Of a DNA stretch of 38,312 bases, positions 22,035 through 30,992 are shown piece by piece. Position numbers and translations under genes: made by a program. The notes beneath the pieces were generated by a model. The model searched no databases. It had not been told where the DNA came from and was given only the letters and a program-made list of their open reading frames with translations. How positions within the stretch are numbered: position 1 is the first letter of the stretch; every line of letters starts with the position of its first letter. Origin of the DNA: an uncultured Clostridia bacterium (lineage in GTDB: Bacteria; Bacillota; Clostridia; TANB77; CAG-508); assembly GCA_934162615.1 (NCBI GenBank), contig CAKPJK010000013.1:1-38312 (forward strand). Direction: 5' to 3'.

Positions 22035-23832
22035 CTTTCCTCCATTCTATACCCTGTTTCAAAAATTCGTCTGGCCACGCCTGTTTTTCAAACTTAATAT
22101 CTTGTAAATTATTTTCTACAATTAATTCTTCTATTGCCGTTCCTAATCCATTAATTTTTGTGCCATCTTCTATTGTAATAACGTTTTTTGTTTTTTCTAT
22201 TGATTTTTTAATTATTTCCTCATCTAATGGTTTTAAAAATCTTGCATTTATAACATCTGCTTCAATTCCATTTGTTTTAAGTCTATTTGCCATTTTCATT
22301 GCATCTGCAACTCTTTTTCCAATTGCAATAATACTTGCATCTTGTCCTTCTCTTAAAATTTCTGCCTTTCCAAGTTCAATTTTTTGATGTTTTTCAAATT
22401 TGATATTTTCATCTTGCCCACCTCTTGGGTATCTTATAACAACTGGTTTATTTAATTTTACTGCGAATTCCATCATATCTTCTAATTCTCTAAAATCTTT
22501 TGGTGCCATTATTGTTAAATTTGGTACAAGTCTAAAAAACGCCATATCTAGCGTACCTTGATGCGTTTCTCCATCTGCTCCTACAACTCCCGCTCTATCA
22601 ACACACATTATAACAGGCAAATTTTGCATTGCTATATCATGTATTACCTGGTCATATGCTCTTTGATAAAATGATGAATAAATAGGCACAAATGGAATCA
22701 TTCCATCTATTGCCATTCCAGCAGACATTGTTAAAGCATGTTGTTCTGCAATTCCAATATCAAAAAATCTTGATGGATATTCTTTTGCGAATTTTGTAAG
22801 CCCTGTTCCATCTTTCATAGAGGCTGTAACTGCTACTATTCTTTTATCTTTTTTGGCTAGTTCTATTAACTTTTCTCCAAATATTTTTGAATAGTCATCT
22901 TTCTTTTCTTTTTTTGTTTTTCCAGTTTCAATATTAAATGGTGCAGTTGCATGAAATTTATCAGGATTTTCTTCTGCTATTTTATAGCCCTTTCCTTTTT
23001 TTGTTAATACATGTATTAACACCGGCCCTGTTACTTGTTTACTAAGTTTCATTATATTCTCTAGTTGCTCAATATCATGCCCATCAACTGGTCCTAAATA
23101 AGTAAATCCAATGTCCTCAAAAAACATTTTTGGTATTATCAATTGTTTTATACTTCTTTTTACTCTTTGGACTATTTTAACTATTGGTTTTCCTATAATT
23201 GGTATTTTACTAATTATTTTTTTTCCTGATATGTTTGATTTTGTATATAATTTTTTTGTTCTTAGTTTACTCAAAAACATATTAAGGCCACCGATATTTT
23301 TGGATATACTCATCTCATTATCATTTAATATAACTGTCATATGCGTTTTGCTAAATCCTGCATCATTTAGCGCTTCTAGCGCCATTCCACCTGTTAATGC
23401 CCCATCACCTATTACTGCTATTACTTGATTTTTTTCACCTTTTAAGTCTCTTGCTCTTGCCATTCCTAGTGCAGCAGATATTGATGTGCTACTATGCCCT
23501 GTGTTAAAACTATCATATTCTGATTCGCTTGTTTTTGGGAATCCTGCTAAGCCGTCTAATTGTCTTAATGTTTTGAATTGTTCCCTTCTTCCTGTTATTA
23601 TTTTGTGTGCATATGCTTGGTGACCAACATCCCATACTATTTTGTCTTTTGGTGTATTGAATACACTATGTAACGCAATTGTTAGTTCTATGACTCCTAA
23701 GTTTGATGCTAGGTGTCCTCCATTTTTTGATACTATTTCTAATATATATTCTCTTAGTTCTTGTGCTAATTGTTTTTTTCCCTCTATGTTTAATTTTTTT
23801 ACGTCTTCTGGTGAATTTATTTTTTCTAACAT
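22027..23832 (-). CDS. dxs: 1-deoxy-D-xylulose-5-phosphate synthase
   Basis: The first enzyme of the MEP isoprenoid pathway, condensing pyruvate and glyceraldehyde 3-phosphate with thiamine diphosphate. GGHLASNLGVIELTIALH opens the catalytic domain, and the ThDP-Mg motif starts at GDGALTGG (142). DIGIAEQHALTMSAGMA lies in the transketolase pyrimidine domain, followed by VDRAGVVGADGETHQGTLD. The 601 residues are full length. A consensus promoter lies upstream. In many Clostridia dxs is followed by the S4-domain gene tlyA; here ylmH takes that place. Confidence 0.97.
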   Translation of the reverse strand: MLEKINSPEDVKKLNIEGKKQLAQELREYILEIVSKNGGHLASNLGVIELTIALHSVFNTPKDKIVWDVGHQAYAHKIITGRREQFKTLRQLDGLAGFPKTSESEYDSFNTGHSSTSISAALGMARARDLKGEKNQVIAVIGDGALTGGMALEALNDAGFSKTHMTVILNDNEMSISKNIGGLNMFLSKLRTKKLYTKSNISGKKIISKIPIIGKPIVKIVQRVKRSIKQLIIPKMFFEDIGFTYLGPVDGHDIEQLENIMKLSKQVTGPVLIHVLTKKGKGYKIAEENPDKFHATAPFNIETGKTKKEKKDDYSKIFGEKLIELAKKDKRIVAVTASMKDGTGLTKFAKEYPSRFFDIGIAEQHALTMSAGMAIDGMIPFVPIYSSFYQRAYDQVIHDIAMQNLPVIMCVDRAGVVGADGETHQGTLDMAFFRLVPNLTIMAPKDFRELEDMMEFAVKLNKPVVIRYPRGGQDENIKFEKHQKIELGKAEILREGQDASIIAIGKRVADAMKMANRLKTNGIEADVINARFLKPLDEEIIKKSIEKTKNVITIEDGTKINGLGTAIEELIVENNLQDIKFEKQAWPDEFLKQGIEWRKDG

Positions 23833-23870
23833 TTAAAGTCTCTCTCCTATCTTTCCTTTGTTGCTTTATT

Positions 23871-23899
23871 ATTATACTATACACATGTATATTTATCAA
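23871..23899 (-). promoter_or_regulatory. Promoter of dxs-ylmH
   Basis: TTGATA (23899-23894), a 17-base spacer and TATAAT (23876-23871) on the minus strand. Confidence 0.7.
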
Positions 23900-23961
23900 T
23901 ATTTTCTTCTATTATTTTGATCAGTTCTGAAAAAACAAAATACCTTTTCGACAAATTGGTT

Positions 23962-24013
23962 CTTTAAAAAAAATTTTAAAAATTGCGTATTAGATAATTC
24001 CAACACGCAATTT
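23962..24013 (-). terminator. Terminator of the secreted unknown gene
   Basis: AAATTGCGT (23980-23988) pairs with ACGCAATTT (24005-24013). On the minus strand TTAAAATTTTTTTT follows. Confidence 0.75.
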
Positions 24014-24042
24014 ATAGCACACTTTAATTATTTGTTATTTTA

Positions 24043-24810
24043 CTATGGAACAAGAATATCAACATATCCATCATTGCCATTAAAAAAACCATCACTATAT
24101 TTAACAATAGTTTGATCCATATAAACAATATAAATATCGATAATGTCCATTCCTCCTATTCCAAATTTATTATGATTAAGTATGAGATTGTTTGCAACAT
24201 CTTCACAGTGTAAAACTGCTTCTTTCTGTGTACTTTCATATGGTACACAGAAAACTAGCTTTCCACCATATTCAAATTCATCTTCGAATTTACTTGTATT
24301 CCATAAATCCGATATTATTACTATTGTTTTCTCTGGGCTAAATTTGTTTTCTTTATTGCAAAACGAACCTATAAATTTATATAAATTTGTTTTTGAATTT
24401 TCGAAAACTGGTTTGATTTCCATTTTTTTTTCATCCAAAATAGGTGATATGTTTTTTACGATTTTTTCAGTTTCATATTCAAAATTACTTGTCATGGAAC
24501 TTGAAGTATCCTGATATATTTCTTCAAATGGTAAGTAACTAAACTCTTCATTGTTAAAAAAAGCTGAATAAAAATCGTTTTGTGTTGATTCGTTTAACAA
24601 ATGATATTTTTGAGTACAATTACATATTCCTGTCCATTTGCAAAATGGGTTTGTGTCTATATACTCTTCTTTACTTATATTATCTCGTATATAGTTTCCA
24701 TACATGGATAGATGATACCGTTCTTCATCTGTTACTGAATCGCTTGCTTTAATCGGCATTGTTGTCAATGTTGCTAAAATTATGACAATTAAAATTGTTG
24801 TTTTTTTCAT
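24043..24810 (-). CDS. Secreted protein of unknown function
   Basis: A 255-residue protein with a clear signal peptide (MKKTTILIVIILATLTTMPIKA-SD). The mature part is acidic and aromatic with about seven Cys, including C-x6-C-x-C (CKWTGICNC, near residue 60) and paired Cys later, consistent with disulfides. I recognise no domain. The C-terminal half alternates hydrophobic strands (TIVIISDLW, GKLVFCVPY, IIDIYIVYM) like an alpha/beta or TPM-like fold, a weak impression only. It has its own strong promoter and terminator and is likely accessory. It contains the only CGG codon in the window that must be read in frame (residue 31, 24720-24718, followed by T); shifting +1 there would hit a stop 14 codons on. 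Confidence 0.75.
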   Translation of the reverse strand: MKKTTILIVIILATLTTMPIKASDSVTDEERYHLSMYGNYIRDNISKEEYIDTNPFCKWTGICNCTQKYHLLNESTQNDFYSAFFNNEEFSYLPFEEIYQDTSSSMTSNFEYETEKIVKNISPILDEKKMEIKPVFENSKTNLYKFIGSFCNKENKFSPEKTIVIISDLWNTSKFEDEFEYGGKLVFCVPYESTQKEAVLHCEDVANNLILNHNKFGIGGMDIIDIYIVYMDQTIVKYSDGFFNGNDGYVDILVP

Positions 24811-24857
24811 ATTGTGTTTCCTTTCTAAAAAAATTTTTTTATATAAATGTTGAAAAT

Positions 24858-24883
24858 CAATACGTGTGCAATATATTGATTGT
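24858..24883. other. Hairpin in the leader of the secreted protein gene
   Basis: AATCAATA and TATTGATT pair around an 11-nt loop. It lies in the roughly 110-nt leader between the promoter at 24927-24955 and the ATG. T residues follow only on the plus strand, so it is not a terminator for this gene. Confidence 0.4.
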
Positions 24884-24926
24884 TTTTTCTGAAAAATGAA
24901 AGGTTTTTTTGTTATAATCTTTTTAT

Positions 24927-24955
24927 ATTATAGCAAATTTTTGGAGATATGTCAA
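24927..24955 (-). promoter_or_regulatory. Promoter of the secreted protein gene
   Basis: A perfect TTGACA (24955-24950), a 17-base spacer and a perfect TATAAT (24932-24927) on the minus strand. Confidence 0.8.
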
Positions 24956-25018
24956 TTATGTTAAGTCGTATTGTAAATTTTTATTTGTAGTATATTTCAG
25001 ATTTTGTATATAAATAGT

Positions 25019-25055
25019 AAAATAGGATAATCACAAAATGTAATTATCCTATTTT
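25019..25055. terminator. Terminator of the FxLYD-like protein gene
   Basis: AAAATAGGATAAT (25019-25031) pairs perfectly with ATTATCCTATTTT (25043-25055). T-rich flanks occur on both strands. Confidence 0.65.
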
Positions 25056-25060
25056 ATATA

Positions 25061-25531
25061 TTATTTTAGTGTAATTTTAAAATCATAAGTATTTGCATAA
25101 TCTAATGTCATACTTGAATTAAATTGTGTGCTTGCTCCTGGTTGTAATGGTGATATTATTCCACCTACTGTTACTATTTCATTTCCATTTTTATCTAATA
25201 ATGTTACATCTACTAGTTGAATGTCTGTTGTTGTGCTTCCTGTATTTGTTACATCTGCTAATAAAACTGTTTGGCTTCCTTGTTCTGTTAATTGCATATT
25301 TTCGAACTTGTAATTTCCTACTTGTTTTGTTTTACTTAATTGTTCACTTGTGTTTAATTTTGTTCCATCTTCTAGAACTTGTACAAATTCTTCTACAGTA
25401 TTGTTTTCTTCTGCTGTATTTTCGTTTCCTCCGTTTTTCTTGTTAGCATTTTTGCTTATTACGAATACTACTATTGCTATAATTAGCACTACTAATAATA
25501 TTAGTATCATTCTCTTTTCACTTTTTTTCAT
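25061..25531 (-). CDS. Membrane-anchored FxLYD-like domain protein
   Basis: A 156-residue protein. Residues 7-25 form one N-terminal transmembrane anchor, followed by an Asn/Glu-rich linker. The C-terminal beta-sandwich (about 52-156) includes VGNYKFENMQLTEQG, LLADVTNTGSTTTDIQLVDVTLLDKNG and QPGASTQFNSSMTLDYANTYDFKI. This pattern is that of FxLYD-type extracellular domains frequent in Clostridia; a precise role is unknown. The ATG follows GAAGAGGTATTCAA, and a consensus promoter lies at 25593-25621. Confidence 0.82.
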   Translation of the reverse strand: MKKSEKRMILILLVVLIIAIVVFVISKNANKKNGGNENTAEENNTVEEFVQVLEDGTKLNTSEQLSKTKQVGNYKFENMQLTEQGSQTVLLADVTNTGSTTTDIQLVDVTLLDKNGNEIVTVGGIISPLQPGASTQFNSSMTLDYANTYDFKITLK

Positions 25532-25592
25532 TTGAATACCTCTTCTTTTTATTATTTAGATTTTTAGGATATATCTATAAACCACTAAATTA

Positions 25593-25621
25593 TTTATACC
25601 AAAACTTTTTTGTATTGTCAA
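25593..25621 (-). promoter_or_regulatory. Promoter of the FxLYD-like protein gene
   Basis: A perfect TTGACA (25621-25616), a 17-base spacer and TATAAA (25598-25593) on the minus strand. Confidence 0.75.
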
Positions 25622-25637
25622 GACCTATTTTGATATA

Positions 25638-26942
25638 TTAAAATATTTTATATACTTCTTCTATTTTGCTTTCTACTTGTTCTCCTGTTTTCATATTTTT
25701 AACTTTAACAACACCAGAATTAACCTCATCTTCACCCACTACAATAACATAAGGAATTTCAAGTTTATCAGCATATTTCATTTTAGCTTTTAATTTTTTA
25801 TCATTTAAAAATATCTCTGTATTAATTCCATTTTTTCTTAAATCACTTGCCAATTTTATTGGAACAGTCATATCTTCAACCATAGGAACTATTAAAACTT
25901 CTGCAACTGATTTTTTATCAGCATTTATTAAATTCAATTCATTTAATTTATAGAATAATCTAGTCAAACCAATTGAAATTCCAACACCTGGCAATTTTTT
26001 ATCAGTATAATGTTCTGCTAAATTCTCATATCTACCACCAGAACATACACTTCCAAGTTCTCTATATTCATTTAAAAATGTTTCATACACTGTTCCTGTA
26101 TAATAATCAAGACCTCTAGCAATTGTTAAATCAACTTTGAAGTTGTTATCTGGAATTCCAAATAATCTTACATATTTAACAACTTCTGTAAGTTCTTCAA
26201 GTCCTATTTTGAATGCTTCATTTTCAATTTTTAAATCTTCAAGTTTTTGCAATTTTTCATCTGTTGTTCCATCAATTTCAATAAAATCTAATATTTTATT
26301 TATTGATTCTGTTGGAACTTCTATTTTTTCTAATTCTTCTATTACAGCTTCTTTTCCTATTTTTTCTATTTTGTCTATTATTCTAAGAATTTCAACTGCA
26401 TTTTCTTTTTGATTTAAACTTTCAAATAAACCATTAAATAATTTTCTGTTGTTTATTTTTATTGTAAAATCATCAAATCCTAATTCTTTAAATATATTGT
26501 AAATAACACTTGGAAGTTCTGCATCATTTCTTACGCTTAATTCTCCATCTCCAATAATATCTATATCACATTGATAAAATTCACGATATCTACCTTTTTG
26601 CATTTTTTCTCCACGATATACTTTTCCAATTTGATATCTTCTAAATGGGAAGCTTAAATTTCCATAGTTTTTTGCTACATATTTTGCAAGTGGTACTGTT
26701 AAATCAAATCTCATTGATATGTCTGTATCACCTTTTTCAAATCTGTATATTTGTTTTTCTGTTTCTCCACCAGCTTTTGCAAGCAATACTTCTGATAGTT
26801 CTAGTATTGGTGTGTCTAGTGGTAAAAATCCAAATTTTTGATATGTTCTTTCTATTTTTTGTTTTATTTGTTCAAATAGTATTTGTTCATTTGGCATTAG
26901 TTCCATAAAACCTGCCAATGTTCTTGGTTCTGTTTTGCTCAT
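25638..26942 (-). CDS. hisS: Histidyl-tRNA synthetase
   Basis: A class II synthetase charging tRNA-His. The 434 residues show motif 1 (FGFLPLDTPILELSEVLL), motif 2 (FRRYQIGKVYRGEKMQKGRYREFYQCD) and motif 3 (GVGISIGLTRLFYKL). The HisA peptide is slightly varied (LTIARGLDYYTG), and the C-terminal anticodon-binding domain starts near residue 335. The start has AGGAAATAATT upstream. It is last in the recJ, radical SAM, relA, metallo-hydrolase, hisS series; the relA-hydrolase-hisS order is common in Firmicutes. Confidence 0.96.
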   Translation of the reverse strand: MSKTEPRTLAGFMELMPNEQILFEQIKQKIERTYQKFGFLPLDTPILELSEVLLAKAGGETEKQIYRFEKGDTDISMRFDLTVPLAKYVAKNYGNLSFPFRRYQIGKVYRGEKMQKGRYREFYQCDIDIIGDGELSVRNDAELPSVIYNIFKELGFDDFTIKINNRKLFNGLFESLNQKENAVEILRIIDKIEKIGKEAVIEELEKIEVPTESINKILDFIEIDGTTDEKLQKLEDLKIENEAFKIGLEELTEVVKYVRLFGIPDNNFKVDLTIARGLDYYTGTVYETFLNEYRELGSVCSGGRYENLAEHYTDKKLPGVGISIGLTRLFYKLNELNLINADKKSVAEVLIVPMVEDMTVPIKLASDLRKNGINTEIFLNDKKLKAKMKYADKLEIPYVIVVGEDEVNSGVVKVKNMKTGEQVESKIEEVYKIF

Positions 26943-26964
26943 AATTATTTCCTCTCTCTATTTT

Positions 26965-26997
26965 TTCGGGATTGAAGACCCGTCCCCCAATCCCGAA
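26965..26997. repeat. REP-like palindrome between hisS and the metallo-hydrolase
   Basis: The arms TTCGGGATTG (26965-26974) and CAATCCCGAA (26988-26997) enclose a loop that reads GGGGACGGGTCTT on the minus strand. A plus-strand T run follows. It fills most of the 67-bp gap. Confidence 0.9.
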
Positions 26998-27009
26998 TTT
27001 TTATATATT

Positions 27010-27660
27010 TTACCACATTTTAGGCTTTAATTCAAGATAAATTGGTTTTTCATCTTTAAGCATAGTAGCCTTTCCATGTCCTGGATAAATAAAAGTATCA
27101 TCTGGTAAAATTAAAATTTTATTGACAATTGAGTTCATTATATCTTCTCTGCTTGATGTTGGTAAATCTGTTCTTCCCCATGTTCCAGCAAAAATTGTAT
27201 CACCTGAAAATAGGCATTTTTCTTTTTCACAATAAAGTGATGTGCTTCCTGCAGTATGACCAGGTGTATGAATTACTCTGAATTCTAAATCCCCTAAATG
27301 TATTAAATCATTGTCATCAATTCTAGAATCTGCTTCTAGCTCTATATCTGGTAGTCCAATATATTCAGACAAATTAATATCAACATTGTTTAATCCTTCA
27401 CTATCAATTCTGTGAATTAAAATTTTACCACCACAACGTCTTTTTAACTCGTTTACGCCTGCAATATGGTCTCCATGGCAATGTGTTAAATAAATATACT
27501 TCAATTTCCCTTTAAATACATTTTTTATTAAATTCTCAATTTTATCTACATCACCTGCTGGGTCTATTACCATTATTTCTTTGCTATCTTCATCAAATAT
27601 CACATAACAATTTGTTGGGTCACCTATCCAGGTGTCTATCTTTAGTTCTTTTAAAATCAT
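27010..27660 (-). CDS. Metallo-beta-lactamase-fold hydrolase (glyoxalase II-like)
   Basis: A 216-residue cytosolic enzyme with the binuclear metal motif THCHGDHIAGV (about 59-69), His in IHTPGHTAGSTSLY, Asp in LFSGDTIFAGTWGRTD and a terminal His in YPGHGKATM. This is the compact YcbL/glyoxalase-II-like type usually found between relA and hisS in Firmicutes. The substrate (S-lactoylglutathione-like thioester or other) is not determined. The ATG follows GAGAGGAATAAAACT. Confidence 0.92.
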   Translation of the reverse strand: MILKELKIDTWIGDPTNCYVIFDEDSKEIMVIDPAGDVDKIENLIKNVFKGKLKYIYLTHCHGDHIAGVNELKRRCGGKILIHRIDSEGLNNVDINLSEYIGLPDIELEADSRIDDNDLIHLGDLEFRVIHTPGHTAGSTSLYCEKEKCLFSGDTIFAGTWGRTDLPTSSREDIMNSIVNKILILPDDTFIYPGHGKATMLKDEKPIYLELKPKMW

Positions 27661-27719
27661 AGTTTTATTCCTCTCTTATATTGTATATACACGGTTGAAA
27701 AAAATAATTTTTTCAAGCA

Positions 27720-29909
27720 CTATCTTCTAACCTCGTAAACACTATCAACCTTCTTAATATTTCTAATTACTTTATTTAACTCTTCAATGTTCTCAACTTC
27801 AAGGTCGATGTCCATAATAGCAATTCTTTCTTTAGTAGTTTTTGTACTAACCCCCATAAGATTTGCCTTAGTTTCTTTAACCGTATTTAAAACGTCTACC
27901 AATAGGCCTTTTCTGTCATTTGCTAAAACTTCTAATGTAACATTATAATTTTCTTTTGCTTCTTCATACCATTTGACATCTATTATTCTGTTTTCCTCTG
28001 TTAATAGGTCTTTTACATTTACACAATCTTTTCTGTGAACTGATACTCCTCTTCCTTTTGTGATATATCCTATTATTTCGTCTCCTGGTAATGGGTTACA
28101 ACATTTTGAAAGTTTTACTAAACAATTATCTATTCCTTCTACCACAACTCCTGAGCTTGATGGCTTTTGTTTACTCTCTTTTTGTTTTCTTAATTCTTCC
28201 ATCTTTTCTTCGATGTCTTCTTCTTGATGTTCTTTTCTATATTCTTGTAGCATTTTTGCGATTACTTTAACTGCAGAATTTGCTCCAAATCCAACTGCTG
28301 CATACATATCTTCAAGATTTTTATATTTATATCTCGCAAGCATCGCATCAATATATTCTTGTTTGAATAAATCTGCATGCGACATTCCAATTCTCTTGAT
28401 TTCTTTTTCTATTAAGTCTTTTCCTTTTTCAATATTTTCTGATTTTTCTGCCTTTTTGAACCATCCATTTATTTTGTTTTTGGCTTTTGTACTTTTTACA
28501 AATTTTAGCCAGTCCCTGCTTGGTCCTTTTGAATTGTCTGATGTAATTATTTCTATGATGTCCCCACTTTTTAATGGTGTTATAATTGGCATCATTTTGC
28601 TGTTTATTTTACATCCTGTCATATGATTTCCAATTTCTTCGTGTATGCTATATGCAAAATCTATTGGTGTTGCATTTCTTGGTAATATTTTTATAGCTCC
28701 TTTTGGTGTAAATACATAAACTTCATCTTCAAATAATTCTGTTTTTAGTGTTGCCAAGAATTCTTGTGGATCTTGCATATCTTTTTGCCATTCTAATGAT
28801 TCTCTAAGCCAAGCAAGTTTGTCCTCTTCTACTTTTACTGATTGTTTTTTTCCAAAGTAACTTGCTTCTTTATATGCCCAGTGTGCCGCGATACCATATT
28901 CTGCGACTCTATGCATATCCCATGTACGAATTTGAACTTCAAATGGTGTTCCTTTGTCACCTAATAATGTTGTATGTATTGATTGATACATATTTGGTTT
29001 TGGAACTGCTATGTAGTCTTTAAATCTTCCTGGCATTGGACTGTACATCTCATGTACAACTCCAAGTGCTGCATAACAATCTTTTATTGAATTGACTAAT
29101 ATACGCAATGCAAATAGGTCATATATTTGGTCTAGTGTTTTGTTGTCTCTCTTCATTTTTCTATATATACTGTATAAATGTTTTGCACGACCTGTTACTT
29201 CTGCATCAATATGTTGTTTTTTTAACTGAACTCGTATATCATCCATTATTTTTTCTATAAATTTAAGTCTTTCTTCTCTCTTTTTATTTATTCCTTCAAC
29301 TAATTCATGATATTCTTCTGGATATAAATATTTAAAAGATAAATCTTCTAACTCCCATTTCATTGAATATAGACCTAAACGATTTGCAAGTGGTGCATAT
29401 ATTTCCATTGTTTCCTTTGAAATTGCTATTTGTCTATCTCTTTTTAAGTGTTTCAAGGTTCTCATATTATGAAGTCTGTCCGCCAACTTGATTATTATAA
29501 CTCTAATGTCTTTTCCCATTGCCAAAAACATTTTTCTATAGTCTTCTGCTTGTTGTTCTTCTACAGTCATATATAATAATTTTCCAAGTTTAGTAACTCC
29601 CTCTACCATCTCTGCAATTTCTGTTCCAAACTCTTTTTCTATATCTTCATGTGTAATAGGTGTATCTTCTATTACATCATGTAATAATCCTGCACAAATA
29701 GTGTTTTCATCCAATCCTAAGTCTGCTAATGTATATGCTACTTGCAAAGGGTGAATAATATATGGTTCCCCTGATTTTCTAAGTTGATCACCATGATTCT
29801 TTTTAGCATATTCATATGCTTTTCTTATAAGTTTTATATCCGCTCTTTTATTATAATTTTTTCTTCTTGCAATAATATCATCTATTGTTACTTCTTTTAC
29901 GTCACTCAT
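27720..29909 (-). CDS. relA: Bifunctional (p)ppGpp synthetase/hydrolase (Rel)
   Basis: The stringent-response enzyme making and degrading (p)ppGpp. The 729 residues are full length. The hydrolase HD domain has HDVIEDT (about 73-79) and LADRLHNMRTLKHL. The synthetase domain covers about 230-350 (GRAKHLYSIYRKM, FALRILV, YQSIHTTLLG). A TGS domain follows (VYVFTPKGAIKILPRNATPIDFAYSIH), and an ACT domain ends the protein. Both catalytic domains look intact. The ATG follows a GGGGGGA-rich site. It is 17 bases after the radical SAM gene. Confidence 0.97.
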   Translation of the reverse strand: MSDVKEVTIDDIIARRKNYNKRADIKLIRKAYEYAKKNHGDQLRKSGEPYIIHPLQVAYTLADLGLDENTICAGLLHDVIEDTPITHEDIEKEFGTEIAEMVEGVTKLGKLLYMTVEEQQAEDYRKMFLAMGKDIRVIIIKLADRLHNMRTLKHLKRDRQIAISKETMEIYAPLANRLGLYSMKWELEDLSFKYLYPEEYHELVEGINKKREERLKFIEKIMDDIRVQLKKQHIDAEVTGRAKHLYSIYRKMKRDNKTLDQIYDLFALRILVNSIKDCYAALGVVHEMYSPMPGRFKDYIAVPKPNMYQSIHTTLLGDKGTPFEVQIRTWDMHRVAEYGIAAHWAYKEASYFGKKQSVKVEEDKLAWLRESLEWQKDMQDPQEFLATLKTELFEDEVYVFTPKGAIKILPRNATPIDFAYSIHEEIGNHMTGCKINSKMMPIITPLKSGDIIEIITSDNSKGPSRDWLKFVKSTKAKNKINGWFKKAEKSENIEKGKDLIEKEIKRIGMSHADLFKQEYIDAMLARYKYKNLEDMYAAVGFGANSAVKVIAKMLQEYRKEHQEEDIEEKMEELRKQKESKQKPSSSGVVVEGIDNCLVKLSKCCNPLPGDEIIGYITKGRGVSVHRKDCVNVKDLLTEENRIIDVKWYEEAKENYNVTLEVLANDRKGLLVDVLNTVKETKANLMGVSTKTTKERIAIMDIDLEVENIEELNKVIRNIKKVDSVYEVRR

Positions 29910-29926
29910 AAAAATCCCCCCTATAT

Positions 29927-30979
29927 TTAATAATTGACTCTATCCGCATAATATCTACATACATTATGATATTTTTTTTCATTTTTAGTTTTAAAAGTGT
30001 AGCCACTCTTATGTATTGACTTTTCTTTTAATTCATTACTTATACAAAATGGTGCACATACACAATCACTTATATTTTTTTCTAATTCTGTTTCTTCATC
30101 TTTTATATCAAAGCAAAAATTTTCTTCTATTCCAGTATGAATTGGACAAACTGTACTTTTTATTTTATTTTTTTCTAGCCATATTTGTAATCCACAACTT
30201 CCCATATAGCAATATGATTTTTCCGCTTGATATTTTTCATATTCCGCATCATTTAAAAATATTTTTGGTATAAGTACTTTTAAATTTTTATACTTTGCTA
30301 TTTCAATTATTTCTTTTCTTATTTTTTCCCATTTTTCTGGTTCAATATTTTTTAATACACTATTTTCTTTTCCTTTTATACCTTCAAAACTTGCTAAATG
30401 AAATGTAAACCAATCTATATTATATTTATTATAAAAATACTCTATTATTTCTTTATAGTCATCTTGATTTATTTGCCATAATGTGGGTTGTATCTTAACC
30501 AATATTCCTTTTTGTTTACAATATTCTATTGCCTCTCCTATGTCATCTAATGAAATCTTATCTGTTCCTTTTAATTTTTTTATTGTTTCACTTTTTATAC
30601 TATCAACACTAAAACTTATATAATTTATTTTTTCTGTAGGTATATTTTTTATTAACTCTTTTACCGTATTTTTTGCATTAAATCCAGAAGTAGAAAACAT
30701 TACATTTATACCATTCTTGGCAAATTCTTCTGCAGCCTCATTACAAAATTTTGTATCAACTGATGTATCTGGATTTCCTAAAATATATGCATTTTTTAGG
30801 TTCGGTAAATATTTTATTACTTCTCTTATTTGTTTTATATTTCCCTGATATTCTTCATGTTTTAAACCATATTCTTTTTGTGAACATCCTGGACATTTGC
30901 AAGTACATTTGCGTTGCCCATTACTTCCAGTGTACAACGTTAAATCAGTTATTTTTTCAAGCAAAATTTTTGTTTTCAT
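29927..30979 (-). CDS. Radical SAM protein with extra C-terminal cysteines, function unknown
   Basis: A 350-residue protein. Cys25-x3-Cys29-x2-Cys32 (CTCKCPGC) is the radical SAM cluster motif, in an unusually Cys-rich start. A TIM-barrel-like core follows (YILGNPDTSVD, FSTSGFNAKNTV, ISFSVDSIK). The C-terminal region has at least six further Cys (CYMGSCG, STVCPIH, CVCAPFC) that could bind an auxiliary SPASM-type cluster. The gene is tightly packed between recJ (13-base gap) and relA (17-base gap), a place often held by apt in other Firmicutes. It is co-transcribed with housekeeping genes, and no peptide precursor gene is visible nearby. I cannot name its substrate. Confidence 0.82.
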   Translation of the reverse strand: MKTKILLEKITDLTLYTGSNGQRKCTCKCPGCSQKEYGLKHEEYQGNIKQIREVIKYLPNLKNAYILGNPDTSVDTKFCNEAAEEFAKNGINVMFSTSGFNAKNTVKELIKNIPTEKINYISFSVDSIKSETIKKLKGTDKISLDDIGEAIEYCKQKGILVKIQPTLWQINQDDYKEIIEYFYNKYNIDWFTFHLASFEGIKGKENSVLKNIEPEKWEKIRKEIIEIAKYKNLKVLIPKIFLNDAEYEKYQAEKSYCYMGSCGLQIWLEKNKIKSTVCPIHTGIEENFCFDIKDEETELEKNISDCVCAPFCISNELKEKSIHKSGYTFKTKNEKKYHNVCRYYADRVNY

Positions 30980-30992
30980 TTTTTCGCTCCTT

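Noticed and set aside
24858..24883. Leader hairpin of the secreted protein gene as a T-box or riboswitch
   Set aside because: No T-box sequence, no known aptamer features and no terminator on the coding strand.
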